Positions 49,019 to 61,411 of a stretch of 64,000 nucleotides of DNA are shown here, one piece after another. Below the pieces are notes generated by a model. The model had not been told where the DNA came from and ran no database searches. It saw only the letters and a list, made by a program, of their open reading frames with translations. The DNA is taken from the NCBI GenBank assembly GCA_902805475.1, contig CADCSX010000005.1, positions 1,747,501-1,811,500 of the forward strand, given 5' to 3'. The stretch comes from Entonaema liquescens (taxonomy: Eukaryota; Ascomycota; Sordariomycetes; Xylariales; Xylariaceae). The translations under genes and the position numbers were made by a program. The first letter of the stretch is position 1. Each line of letters starts with the position of its first letter.

Positions 49019-50134
49019 ATGAAGCTTTCGAAGGGTCCTTGCAACCTCTGGTTGCCGATCTACTGGAAATTCACGTTACCAGCAATCTTAATCATAACTT
49101 CATTTCTCCTATTAAAGAACTTCTGGTCTTTCCAGGGTCCTCGAGTTGCGATTCAAGATTCTCTTAGAACCCTCAACGTCAGCAAAACTCATACCGGGTC
49201 GCCTTTCGCCCACGATGACAGCAACATCACGATCAACCTGGTGGTGGCTACCCTTCGGAAAGATGACATCTCGTGGACAGAAGATATCAGGTTGCCCAAT
49301 CTCAACGTAATTCGCTACGTCAGTGATGATATGACGGCGCCGTATCATCCACCAGTACCAAGCAAGGGGCGCGAGGCAATGATCTACCTCACTTATATGC
49401 ATGACTTCTATGACAATTTGCCAGATGTCACCATATTTACCCATGCTGACGAGAGTCCGTGGCATGTGGAACGAACATTGAACTCGTCCTTGTTATTCGC
49501 CATGTCGCATCTAGATTTAAGCCAAGTCTTACAGAGGCAGTACTTCAACTTACGTGTATCTTGGGAAAATGCATGCCCGGACTGGATTAACACGACTAAG
49601 TCTGAGTACGATGATATCAAGCAAGAGCAACACTTCATGCGCCAGGCATTTATCGAAAACTTCGCAACGAACGATGTCCCTGAGATCCTGGCCGGGCCAT
49701 GCTGTTCTCAGTTTGCGGTTACAAGGGATGCCGTGAGGAGGCATCCGAAATCTCAGTATCAGATAAGCATGACTTGGTTGATGGAGACCGATTTGGAGGA
49801 CTTCCTTTCCGGAAGAGTTTGGGAGCACTTCTGGCCGTGGCTTTTCAAGGGCCAGGCGGTGGATTGTCCGATTGAATGGAAATCGTACTGTAGGATGTAC
49901 CACATCTGCTACGACTTGGAAAGCAGAAAGCTGTTAAACAAACTGGGGGAGGAGAGAAAAAACTTGGAAAAGAAAATGGGAGTCTTCGACAAGATAGCAG
50001 ATCTGTTCAACGGTATGAAAAATAAAAAGCGCCTAGGGGAGATCGATGCTATAATGGCGGTGGAGCTCGACAGGGCACTCGAAAGGGGGAAAAGTGAAGC
50101 AGCACGGATGCAGCTGCTCTCGGATTCTTGGTGA
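49019..50134 (+). CDS. DUF3431-family type II membrane protein (371 aa)
   Basis: One uninterrupted exon. The ATG at 49019 is chosen because the same frame upstream has no ATG. Residues ~10-32 form a signal anchor (PIYWKFTLPAILIITSF), so the rest is probably in the Golgi/ER lumen. Several N-x-S/T sites support that (NVSK, NITI, NSSL, NTTK). The DUF3431 domain follows: ITINLVVATLRKDDISW, EAMIYLTYMHDFYDNLPD, VTIFTHADESPWHVE, then GPCCSQFAVTRDAVRRHP, and finally FLSGRVWEHFWPWLFKG. The family is common in ascomycetes and its fold has been likened to glycosyltransferases, but no activity is established to my knowledge. The C-terminal ~60 residues are a charged, Lys/Glu-rich helical extension. Confidence 0.9.
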   Translation: MKLSKGPCNLWLPIYWKFTLPAILIITSFLLLKNFWSFQGPRVAIQDSLRTLNVSKTHTGSPFAHDDSNITINLVVATLRKDDISWTEDIRLPNLNVIRYVSDDMTAPYHPPVPSKGREAMIYLTYMHDFYDNLPDVTIFTHADESPWHVERTLNSSLLFAMSHLDLSQVLQRQYFNLRVSWENACPDWINTTKSEYDDIKQEQHFMRQAFIENFATNDVPEILAGPCCSQFAVTRDAVRRHPKSQYQISMTWLMETDLEDFLSGRVWEHFWPWLFKGQAVDCPIEWKSYCRMYHICYDLESRKLLNKLGEERKNLEKKMGVFDKIADLFNGMKNKKRLGEIDAIMAVELDRALERGKSEAARMQLLSDSW

Positions 50135-51315
50135 AAAAATACGGCCACGGTCAGGCAGGTTTGTTGTATATGATACCCTAACTTTGTTTCTATTAAAAGA
50201 ATTGCATGAACTTATCGTCCACCTATAAAGGTATAGCAATACTTGCTAGCTGATTTCATATCAAGAATGTAGGCCAGGCTATTCGATACGGGAAACGTTC
50301 AAGCATATCAGGATACCCTAATTATTAACTGTAACGACGTCGAAGTTCCGCCTTAAGGGTCTCACATAAACGTGCCATTGAAAAGGAGAAGCTATCCAAA
50401 GTGTGTGTTTCTTGGATATAGCTTAAGTAAGAGGATTCCGGGAGTGGATTGGTTATAGACAAGTTCGTCGTGGGCCCCCGTCGGATCAATCAGCCCCGAA
50501 ATCTCGGCTCTTAGGTTGCACGCGACGCGACAACTTCGCTTAAGCTCCATGGATCGTTACCTCCGACTACTATGGCTGTTCTGGCATACGTCAAGCAGCA
50601 TACCCCAAACAGGCCAATTAGGGAATAGCCGACCACCTAAGAAGAAGGTTTTTAACTGTTGTAGCGTAGTGATAATAACAACCTTGGTTGGAGATATCTC
50701 CGGCCCTGGAATAGTGTGTTTTAGCTGATAGAACAGCCACTAACCCCGCAACTCCGGCTTTCAGTAACGGAATTCCCATGGGGTACAGGTAAAGCTAGCA
50801 GGGGCTTCCTCTTCAACCGCAACCAATAACATCACCAATACGACCCTATTCGCCAAAACCGCATAAAGCCCCATGTTGTCTCCTTGTCATAGCATTGTCA
50901 TGGCACGTTGTCACCGACAACCGGGTCCTTTGACCTCTTGGACAGATGGTTTCTTTCGGTTATAGATTGCCCTCATTTGGAGTAGTTGTCGATCTTGAGG
51001 GGGTTGGACAATGGGGGTTAATGGGGTAACACAGCTTTTCCGTTCAACCAGGCACGGCAGCGCGGAGTAAAACCCTGCTTCGAGGTGCGTAAGGAAGTCT
51101 ATATGTAGGTAAGCCGTAAGTCATGGTTGATATGCAGCGTCGCATCGATTCTGTAATGCAGATTTATCGAGCCGAGCTTAGCTATTGGACCGCCATCCAA
51201 CCGTACGCAATAAAATCAAGGGTGTCCGCTCCCAAGATACCCAAGCTCCCTGTTATTGCAAAAGTCAAAATACCCGTCGATTTCAACACATTCGAATCAG
51301 CGAGGTTAGCCTAGG
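50135..51315. other. Intergenic region upstream of the MFS gene
   Basis: About 1.2 kb. A 63-codon plus frame at 51123-51314 directly abuts the MFS start but lacks motifs, so it is taken as leader. No RNA gene is seen. Confidence 0.4.
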
Positions 51316-53513
51316 ATGGCGAGTGCACTAAGCGAGAAAAGCGACCTTGAGAAGGCGGTCTCTACTGAGGAGAATGCCGTCGTCAAAGATGGCGAGAAGT
51401 CTACTGTTGAGGGCATACCTAATGTCGCGGATCTGACTCAGGCTAATATGAGAGGATTGAGAATGCCGGATATCATAGCGAGATTAACTCCAGAGCAGCG
51501 CCTTGAGCTCGAAACGCGGCTGAGGAGGAAAATCGATTGGCGACTGCTCCCGATGATCATCATCATGTGTTAGTCAACTCTGACGGTTCAATCGGCTTTC
51601 GCAGAATATACTAACCCGCGGCTCATTATCCAGATATTCTGAATTATATCGATCGGTTAGAACTCCCTATCGCTAGTTTTTACTCGGAAGGTGTTAATAG
51701 ACTATAGAAACAATATCGCGGCCGCAAAGCTTGCAGGACTTCCCGAAGATTTGAATCTAGATCCGAACGCCAGCGAGTTCCAGGTGTGTAACGCTTAATC
51801 TGTCACAAAGATGATAGTTCTGACCTCGTTATACAGACTGCTGTGAGCATTCTATTCGTCGGGTCAGTATAGGAGCGTCCCATAATAGCGAGAAACTAGG
51901 CCTGGAATGGAATCTAACTTGGCCGGGAACTTTAGTTACCTTCTCATGCAGATACCATCGAACCTTTTCCTGAACAAGATCGGCAAGCCTGCTATCTACC
52001 TCCCAGCATGCGTATGTTCCCCGAATTCGACGCAGTAATTAAGCAGTGTTAGTGAGCTGACTAGCCATGATAGATGATGATATGGGGTGTTATCTCGGCT
52101 GCCACGGCGGCAGTGACTAACTTCGGTGGTCTCATTGCCGTCCGCTTCTTTCTAGGTTTCGTTGAGGCAGCTTATTTCGTCAGTAGCACAGAAACTCCAA
52201 CCAAAGCCAGAATTCTTATTCTAACTGTTTTCTAGCCCGGCTGTCTCTATTACTTGAGTTGTTGGTGGTATGTATATCAAATAAATCTATTTTCTCTACA
52301 CTTGCGCTAATTGATTTATAGTACGTGATGATAAATTTTCTATGAGTCGTTTGATACATACCGGATATTACGGGTGTATCACTACAGACCCCGAGCTTTT
52401 ACTAACATATCCCAGATACCCGTAAAGAACTTGGACTACGAACAGCGCTTCTCTACTCAGGGGCACTGATTTCGGGCGCGTTTTCTGGATTGATCTCAGC
52501 GGGAATAACAGAGAACATGAACGGCACAAGGGGGCTAGGGGCTTGGCAATGGTTGTTTGTCATTGAAGGTGTTATCACCGTCGGCATCTCGTTCATCGCC
52601 TTCTGGATCCTTCCCAACTTCCCCAGGACAACCTCGTGGTTAAGCGAAGAGGAGAAGGCTCTCGCTGTTTGGCGCTTAGAAGAGGATATTGGTGAGGACG
52701 ACTGGATCGATAGCGAGCATCAATCCCTATGGACCGGTGCCAGGTTGGCTTTTGCGGACTTGAAAACTTGGATCTTGGTTAGTTCAACGAGAAACTTCGA
52801 GCGTGTGAATTTGACTAACCGAGTGTAGCTGCTTCTCCTTTTTGGCATCGTTGCTAGCGGTTCCGTGACGAACTTCTTCCCGGCCGTGGTTAAAACCCTG
52901 GGATATAGCAACGTCAATTCACTTCTTTTAACATGTCCTCCGTATGTGCTTACCGTCATAACCACTTTTATAAATGCGTGGCACGCGGATAGGACCGGTG
53001 AGCGTTACTGGCATATCATGGTACCACTATTTGTCGCTATGGCGGCATTTATCCTCGCGGCAGCAACAACCACTTTGGCACCTCGATATGTGGCTATGAT
53101 GCTTATGGTAAGTTAGCTTCGTTCTTACTACTTTGAAACAACTCCTCTAATATTAAATACATGTAAAGGTCCCCGGAGTTTACTGCGCCTTCGTCGTAGC
53201 TCTTGCCTGGATTAGCAACACGCTTCCTCGGCCACCCGCCAAGCGCGCAGCTGCACTTGCTTTCATCAACGCGGTTTCCAACTCATCGAGTATCTATGCT
53301 TCGTACATGTACGAAGATAGAATGGCACCCCGCTACGTGATCGCGATGTCTGTCAACTGTGGTACTATCTTTCTCTCCATGGTCTCGGCTACCGTCCTGC
53401 GTTTCATGCTCGTCCGTCTGAACAAGAAGCTCGACCAAGGTATCTACGTCAAGGGCGCTATTAACGCGCTCCCAGGAGCAGCAGCGCAGCACGGGTTCAG
53501 GTTCAAAGTCTGA
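51316..53513 (+). CDS. MFS anion:cation symporter, allantoate permease (Dal5)-like, with a one-base junction anomaly
   Basis: Ten exons: 51316-51568, 51634-51655, 51708-51783, 51837-51862, 51936-52011, 52074-52178, 52236-52266(7), 52416-52777, 52829-53107 and 53169-53513. Omitting base 52267 gives 525 codons with stop. Typical ACS-family landmarks are present: KIDWRLLPMIIIMYILNYID, NNIAAAKLAGLPEDLNL, FVGYLLMQIPSNLFL, FLGFVEAAYFPGCLYYLSCW, TRKELGLRTALLYSGALISG and the late half through WHADRTGERYWH. Such proteins are 12-helix plasma-membrane importers of organic anions (allantoate, ureidosuccinate, vitamins). The N-terminal ~80 residues are charged and cytosolic. The problem: exon 7 must end in T52266 to make the Tyr codon with exon 8, but the only good donor (GTATGT) starts at 52268. 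Splicing there gives TGG-TGA, a stop. The gene may therefore be broken, mis-assembled or spliced unusually. Confidence 0.85.
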
Positions 53514-55099
53514 GGTTGTAACGCCAATTTTTGAATATCTAACTGGGAGGCATGGATGGGTGGTGGCGTTGTCGTTCTACAGCATTTCGGAAGTCGAGGG
53601 GATTCTGTTAGTGGGGTTTGTTTGTGTTGTCTTGGATAGTATATATACCAGGTAGCTAGGCGCTGCAAAGCTCGAGGTCTATGTTGATGTACTATACAGA
53701 GAAATAAATATTTTCACCCACTAGCGACTTAAGAGATAGAGTACGGTTTTAAGCAAACAGTCTAACATAGTCGACGACTCCAAATAAGTAGGTGACACTT
53801 TCATGAATTCTCATTTTACCTTAACATTCTATCCTACTGCCATCTTACCCATACCTTCCTTCCTAGATCATCTTTACTAGAAATAAATCTTTTACATTTG
53901 CCTGCCTTACATCTTGAAGCATCTGCATGCCATTCATTCTGCCATAGGTCCTGGACTGAGCATCTCAGGAATAGCCCCTTCTCACCTTAATATTCGTGGA
54001 TTCACCGTGTCTTACACCATTTACAGATAACCATAACCATAACCACTTTCTTCGGAGTACTTGATGCTCATCGCAGTATTATCCTCCGACAACTATACGC
54101 TTGCAATATCTTCGTGGTTGAATCTTCCAGCTCTACCTCAGCAGCACCAACCCGGAAAGCAACCTCGACCCAATCCAAAAACAAACTTCACATATTGGAA
54201 GTCACATCCATATATCTTGAGCCAAAACAAGCAAGTACCGGTTCTACAAGTGCTACTTACTAATCATTTATCTATTTGTCCAGGTTGTGAGTGCACTTTT
54301 TCACCTATACCTTCTCCCAACACTGCCCCCACGCACTCTTCTAACACCCACAACATCGTCATTCGTATCTTAATACATATTCCTTCGTTTTTGAAATACC
54401 TTTTTGTACCACTTCAATCATCACTAGTCCCTCTTATTAAGGCCTAGGCGTTATAAGACACTGCAAACATCGTTTTCCCGCAACTTTATCTCAGTGAACC
54501 CTGTCTTAGCAGAGCACCCTACCCAATTACAACTCGTGAGCCATGGTCTCCTGGTGGCAGATTCCAAGACAAATCCACGGCAAGAACGAAGCAAGAATTG
54601 CCTGTCTCTTTTAGGACATCCCCATTGATACCACACGCACCTCTTTCCCTTCGGACACCCACGTTGATTTTGCAAACTTCCCGCGTTAACCATTGGGTTA
54701 CTTCTCTTTCATGAACAGTCTCATATTACTCTATTGGAGAGTCATAATCCCCCCTTCAGTTTCTATCAGTCAGTCTCAACCCAGAGAGCATCTTACTAAA
54801 AAGCAGAACCTATATTATTAGTACCGATATGCAAGACTGACTGACTACAACGGTATTCGGGCGTCATTTACCTTTCATTGAAAGGCTGCAAAGTATCTAC
54901 CCCATTCATCCTACATGTACTATGTCGGTGGTGTGTACCAGGTCGTTATAATCTCCCAATCATATCATAATCTATCTAGACGTCTGTCACTCCCATACAT
55001 TACACATGCAACCATACGTCCCGTGATATTATAAGATAGTGATTTTGAGAGATTGCGATATTACTCTTTATATTTACTACCCCAACAATACTTGTGATA
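53514..55099. other. Intergenic region upstream of the divergent SNF2 gene
   Basis: About 1.6 kb, pyrimidine-rich on the + strand from 53780 to 55090, with no frame carrying recognisable motifs. It may hold a long 5' leader of the helicase gene. A 128-codon plus frame (54061-54447) has Pro/Thr/Ser-biased composition, as expected from CT-rich DNA, and is not called. Confidence 0.4.
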
Positions 55100-58000
55100 A
55101 TGGGTGAAGAAGAAAAACCACCAGTACAACCCGCCCCGAGGCCATCTCGACGTTCGGTGCGTGAGTCGCCCTTCTGGAGAACGCGAATCCAGCGAAACTT
55201 ACATCAGATCCATGACGAACTGTTATGTCATGGAAGGCTGGACCCACATAGGAAGTTCAGCGAGGAGGGTATGAGTTTTATGCTCTCAAAGCTGTAGAAG
55301 CGAGCTCGCTAACATTTTTTGGTCGCAGAACTGAGGTTATTCTACTCGGAGCGCCTCCCCCACCCAGAACGGATCATAGATAACCAGTCACTTGCTACCT
55401 GGGTTATTGAGGAAGCCCTGCGGGAATACTCTGATGTACAATTTGACGTAACTGGCGAAGTCATGAAAGGACAGTTAGTTAAGATGAGCACAGGCGAGCA
55501 GAAGGTCCTTAAAGATATTACCGAGACTGTCCAAGCTGAGAGTCATCTTGAAGTCGACGCTGAGGTAAGCTTACGAATGCTTTGGTCTGGAGTAACTTTC
55601 TATTTTGGCTCTGACGTCTGAACATCTAGGATCCGAATGGCTCCAAAGAGACCGAGAATGAAATTATCCAGGATGTTGGCACGGTAGCGCAATGCATAGT
55701 TGCAGCATCTCCAAATAGCCTGGGGCCCCCGATTGAAGCGTGTGCTATGTATCTGCAAATGGAGAAATGCGGCGAATACGGTCGAAACAAGTTGTCATTG
55801 TGGCGGTCACCCCTATTTCCTACATTGGATGGTCGAGAAGGCCGTAGAGCTTTTCTCGACAATCAAATCACAGCAATCGTCTGGATATTATCAAGGTTCT
55901 TAGGGAAACCTCCACGACTCAAGATAAAGCGTAAAGACCTTTGGGATAACGCCAAAAGAAAATACATCCAAAAGCCCGAAACACCGGCCGAGAAGGCAAA
56001 TAGAGAGAAGCTGGGCGGTCCTAAGTACTTCGGCGGTATTCTTGCAGATTCAATGGGTCTTGGAAAGACCCTGACTACAATCGCGACTCTCGACATACTT
56101 GCAAGTCAGAGATTAAACGTGGTAATGGAAGATGGTAAAGAGCGCTACCGTCCAATGCTGATATTAACACCAAATACTATTGTTGCTACGCAATGGATGG
56201 ACGAGATTAACATGGTCGCAAGCAAACGTGGTATCAAACAGATCATCATATCTGGGCACGGCCTCCAAAAAAGAGAAGATCAGGCCAGGATTTACAGCTT
56301 GACAAGCGAGGAATTCAATATAGACTGGCCACGCCGGCTGCGTTACGTCTGGAACGAAGACGACTACACGGCATCCAAGACTGTAATTATCATGTCTATT
56401 GATACTTTCTCCAGGAGGACATGCGCAGCTTTGAAGGACGAGGAAGGCAACGAAACGTGGACTTCAACGTTTAGAGACATGAATCGGCGATTTTCCGTTG
56501 TAGTTGTTGACGAGGCCTACAAGGTTCGAAATACAGCTACTAGGAATTGGAAGTCGGTGGCACTACTAGAACGCCAATTCACCCTTTTAATAACAGCCAC
56601 GCCGTGCCAGAACCATATAACGGACCTTCTAGGGCCCATCCAGATGCTTTGGGATAACCCACAAGAATATCTACGGAAGAAAGAAATGCTAGATCAAATC
56701 CAAGAACTATTTAGAAAACCTCAAGACTTACAACGCCTTGATACCATATCGCTTGAACATGACTACTACCTTGCCGCAGGAAGCCCTGCCTTGCTGGCAA
56801 AGTTGATCTACAGATTTAGGGGATCCTCTCCTATTGATATCCAGGAGACTCGAAAATTTTTGAAGTACTACGAGTCATTGGCAATACTGCGAAGGGCGCC
56901 AAGTTCCCGATTGAATGTGGATTGGAGGGGCACCAAGCAAGTCTCTTGTGAGTAACTTCTAGATATTATTTCCAGGGATTCCAAGGGCCATATCTTTTAC
57001 CATAGATTTCTTACTCTCAAGAGATGATATGAGGCCCATTGATGGCCATTTTACCAAATTGTGATTGCTAACTCTAAGCTGTTTAGTGGAAGGATTGCTG
57101 CCTACCGTTGACAACTATACAGTCAACATCCAATGCGATGAGGCCGTAGAGAAGGAATATCAAAAAGTACATATAGGTTTACTTATTGACTACATGGAAA
57201 CTGTGAACAATTGGACGAAAGGCCAGAAAAAGCCAGGATTAAAGCCGGTACTCTCCTTGTATCGTCGGTTCGAGATTGCTGCTGCTTCTCTTGACGTGTA
57301 TCGGCTTGACAGGCTCTTTACGTTAAATGGATTTGGCACGATGTCTACGGACGTTCATACTATGCGCAAATCAAATGTCAACTTCATGCATCTCGCTCCA
57401 TTTCTTCTCGACCAACATGACCCAAAGCCTAAAGTGGCCCTGGATTATGTTAAGCTAGCAGTACGCAGGTCGCCAATTTTACGGTACATCCTCTACTACG
57501 TAAAGGAAAACCTCTTCGGTAGGGACAAGAATGGTAAGATCAAGAAACTCTTGATAACCGAATCAAGGCCAATGTTAGCATATTACTACGAACTAGTCCT
57601 TCAGTTTCTTCTCGTCCATTGCCGCACTCTTCATTCCGGTTTATCACCTGAAGAACGCAGAGAGCTCATCGCCGATTTCAATAGTGATACAGATCATTCG
57701 TGCCAAGTTTTGATCCAGATGTACTCCGTTGGCTTCGCCGGGTCAAATCTACATAAGAATTGTTCACAAGTACTAGTCGCTTCACAAGCTTTCAGTATCT
57801 CTGTCCAGTCACAGGCTGTACATCGAGTTATTCGAGTGAGCATTTACCCCTATTTCCTTTCTTGTTTGGTTGGAGGATTTCAGCTACTAACGAAAATCAG
57901 GTCGGTCAAGAATTAGACGTAAAAGTATACAGATTAAAGGTAAACAATTCGTTCCACGCATTTCGCGAGAGCCGGCAGGTCGAGAAGATGTTCCCTGAAC

Positions 58001-59207
58001 TAGGAGCTCGGGCGCAGGGTCCGATGAACGATGCCCTCGTCCAGTTGCTCAACCTTTTTCAGCCCGAGGTTGACGAGGCGTGGGAGAGTGCAGAGGGTCG
58101 GGATCTCATACTCAATATGGATTTAAGCTCCAGTTATACGGGGGAAAAGGAAGAACCGGGCTCTAAGCGCTTAAAACTAGAGAATGGAAGTGCTGTGAAA
58201 ACCGAAACGGCCCAGGAGAGTGTTCCCGTGCGCATTGACGCACCGTTTAGGAGAAAGCGCAGAAGAGATTCTTCTGATGTCTCAATCACAAATCTATTCA
58301 AGGAGAGACCGGGGGGGTTTCTCGCCATCCAGTCTCGCTCGGCCTATTACAAGGAATTCAAAGAATTGCCCAGGGAAGCGAGGGGTTACTTTTGTCACAA
58401 GAAGAATAGCCTTCGCAGGATGCTGTCTTATGGTGGCGAACGCCACAACGCGGTTACGCGCGTGTGGAAAGTCGAGGACCTTGATAATTCTGCTGTACTC
58501 GAGAGAGCTATGGAACTTATACTACGCATTAGGCTTGGGGCGAACAACATTGAGATGCTACCCCTGCCGCAAATCGACTTCTCACTGGCCCCTCCGAAAA
58601 AGCTGAAGCAGCTTGCAGGCCTCCTAAGCGAAGCTGAAGCGACAGACCAAGATGTCCAGGCCGCACGAGTGCAGGCAAGCGCAAAGAAATCAAGGACGGA
58701 TAAAGGCCTACAGTCCTTAATAATGAACGACAGCATACCGATGGATAAGCTTGAGCGTGTGCTCAAGAACAGCGCCTTGGGCATCAAGTATAGCAAACAA
58801 TTACAGGAATCTTGTGCAGTGGCTAGCACGATGGATGAAGACGTCTGGTCGGGGAAGAAGATGAAGATGAAGATGAAGATGAGGATCAGGACCTTTCCGA
58901 TGACGATGAAAAAGATGAGATGTGGAAGAAAGTCAAGATTAAGACAGAAGACTCGGATGAGCTTACATTCCTTAGCAGCCAGCCACTCCAGAGGGACAGA
59001 AACTCATTGCATAACCCGATCGACCTCACAGTAAATGAGCCCACCAGGACTAGAATCAAGCGAGAGAGTTCAGCTGACAGCACGGCCGATTCTTCAAATG
59101 ATAGCGTGCCTAGACTTAGAATCAAGCAGGAAAGCCCTATCATTACTAACGCGGAAGCTAACGCGCACGAACCGGTCTTGATCGAGGATAGCGATAGTGA
59201 CGACTAG
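55100..59207 (+). CDS. Divergent SNF2-family helicase with acidic, SUMO-motif-rich tail (about 1259 aa if one base is restored)
   Basis: Exons: 55100-55268, 55329-55564, 55630-56947, 57087-57835 and 57901-59207, with introns of 60, 65, 139 and 65 bp. ATG 55100 is chosen over the upstream GTG. The N-terminal lobe has Walker A in DSMGLGKT (about 275-282), LILTPNTIVATQW, a DEAY box (429-432) and TATPCQN (about 457-463). The C-terminal lobe has LHSGLSPEERRELIADFN, MYSVGFAGSNLH, and QAVHRVIR joined by the last intron to VGQELDVKVYRL (motif VI). This belongs to an expanded fungal SNF2 group; the substrate is unknown and nuclear location likely. After 58838 the frame must shift. One missing G in the G4 run at 58851-58854 turns a Lys-Met repeat into an Asp/Glu repeat and opens the tail to 59207. 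That tail has IKTE, IKRE, IKQE and PIDLT/VLIEDSDSDD motifs. As assembled, the first frame stops at 59034. Confidence 0.85.
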
Positions 59208-61411
59208 GTCCGTCCCGTCTACCGCCGCATCATGGGACACACGCGTTCCACCGTTGCTTATCTCACGCCAGGATCACGTTAACAGGCCCACATCATGGCT
59301 GTTCTCCCTGTTGGCTGCTGGATGACTAGTGCATGATGTGAACCTTGCGCTGCGCTGCCGCCGGCAAACGGCAGCAAGAGAGCTAGATCCATTACTTGAT
59401 TACTATCTATACTTTGGCTTGAAGGGATGATATATGAGATCTATCGTGGCTGGAACATAACCTCCAATATGGTTGCAGGAACTTAGATACATAAGAGTGA
59501 GACTAGGACATTTTCATATAATCTAGGAATCTTTGATCACACTATAGCTCGTCTTCTACGGGTTTCAATATATTCACTAGAGCTTCAATATTATAGCATG
59601 GTTCTCTCAGCTATATGCTACCCCCGACGCGGAATACCATAGTACGTAAACCGATCCCAGAGGATAGTCTAGATGTCAAAAGGCCATCTAAAACCCACCC
59701 TCACGATAGATACAGGGTTGTAGCAAACATATATACCGTACTCTTATTCGCTAAGCGTACGATAGGGGCTTTGCCAGACTTTTGAGTACGCTCGGACTCC
59801 TTCTAATTACTTAACTAACCTTAAATATAAGTTTAGATGCGTCTACGGCACTAGTATAACATGGTTATCGCCAATAGGAATCTCACGATATATTTGCTAT
59901 AGTTGGTAAGAAAATAGAATAAGCAAATCAAGGTAAAACCAAGTTTTTCCACCGGCCCTACGCCCTACGCCCTTCGATCTTAACTTTGAAAAATGTTTGC
60001 TCTGTAAGATGCAGATATATGAAAGATATATATTAATTCGGTAGAGTATCTCGAGGTCGAAGCGATAACTCATTTATGCACATGCAAGGGACAACTTGTC
60101 GGGCCGCTCGCAGGCTGCAAGTTATCAAAAACTCCCATTGGTACGGGGGAGCGTATGCATTCGTTCGCCTTACAATTCCAATATTGCGGTAGATGCAACG
60201 TCGTGTTATATTCGAACCTTGGTTCGACGCGTAGCTAGTAGAAAATCCCGCCCCGAAGGTGCGGAACCGAGATTGCGATAGGGCGGACGGGGGGGGTTTA
60301 TTGATAGCCTAAGGAATACGTGCGGATTCCCTTAGGTACTTGGTAATGAATTTGAATTAGCGGCCGGAATTATACTCGTACGTATTACGTACTAGGGACG
60401 TACTAGGGAGAAAGAAAAAGAAAAAAGAAAAAAGAAAAAAAGCACACGTTGAACATGTGGCTCTAAGACAAGACATCATATCACATGTTCTGCTATGCAT
60501 GTGCGTGATGTTTCAAGGTAATTCGGATTCAAATACCAATGTACTTATATACTTGACACGGACGGACCATGTGGCGTTTACCTATCTACCTACCCAATTA
60601 CGTGCCTAATGCTACTAAAGTATCTAATACATATATCTACCCGGTACTCATCGAGTTCCAGTGCAACTACATCTTATATACACAGTACTTACATAAGGTA
60701 TGAAGATAGGTAGCAATAACGGATCGGCAGTGGGTATACTCTACGTAAAAATAAGAATTATATATATACTTAACCTAAAGACATAAAAATAAAGGTCATG
60801 TACTGTACATAGCCCATCCCCGGCGCGTCTAGTGTAATAAACCCCTGAACCAAAGTCCTGTCAACTCCGAACCCGAGAAACTCCTGAGGGTCAAGCGCGC
60901 CCCGGTACCTAAGTTGCGCGACTTGTGGCGTGGGCTCCGGAGTTCGAGCGGGGCTTAACCAGAACCCTTTTTTCCCCTTCTCTTTTGTAAAATGCAACGC
61001 TAGTCTACTCTGGGGTAGGCCCCCAAAAGCTAAGCTACCTAAGCTACTACCAACTTTTACCCCGCTCTTTTCAGCCTTACTTTTCGGTACATAACCTAGT
61101 GTACCTTCATGGAATATGGGTATCCACCCTGCATGCAACGCCGATCGGCCGTCTTGGCCGGGGGGGTTAAACTCGGTTTTCGTCGCAATAAGCAACTGCA
61201 ACTTCCGACCCTATCGTCATCATCCTTCATTATCATCTCTATACTACCGCTGGCTCTTGACGCTAGTACCAAGTCCTATTAGTGAGCTGCTTGCAATAAG
61301 CGCTACTAGACTAGGGGTTGTCGCGAAGATGAGGTAGTAGCAATAGTAATTTTAATTGATTAAAAAACCCCCCATTCTAGACCGCGCGATCAACCCGCAA
61401 AAAAAAAAGAC
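59208..61411. other. 2.2-kb intergenic stretch
   Basis: AT-rich, with an A/G-rich tract (AAAGAAAAAAG units) at 60410-60440. A minus frame at 60770-61201 (143 codons) lacks an ATG at its beginning and any family motif; it is not called. The ATG5 promoter must lie near the right end. No RNA gene is recognised. Confidence 0.4.

Noticed and set aside
51123..51314. 63-codon frame ending just before the MFS start
   Set aside because: No motif; MFS homologues start with the charged cytosolic segment at 51316, so this is taken as leader.
54061..54447. 128-codon plus-strand frame rich in Pro/Ser/Thr
   Set aside because: Such composition follows from CT-rich promoter-type DNA; no domain or splice continuation was found.
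60770..61201. 143-codon minus-strand open frame
   Set aside because: It begins with TTG, has no upstream ATG in frame, lies in AT-rich spacer and shows no family motif; probably chance.
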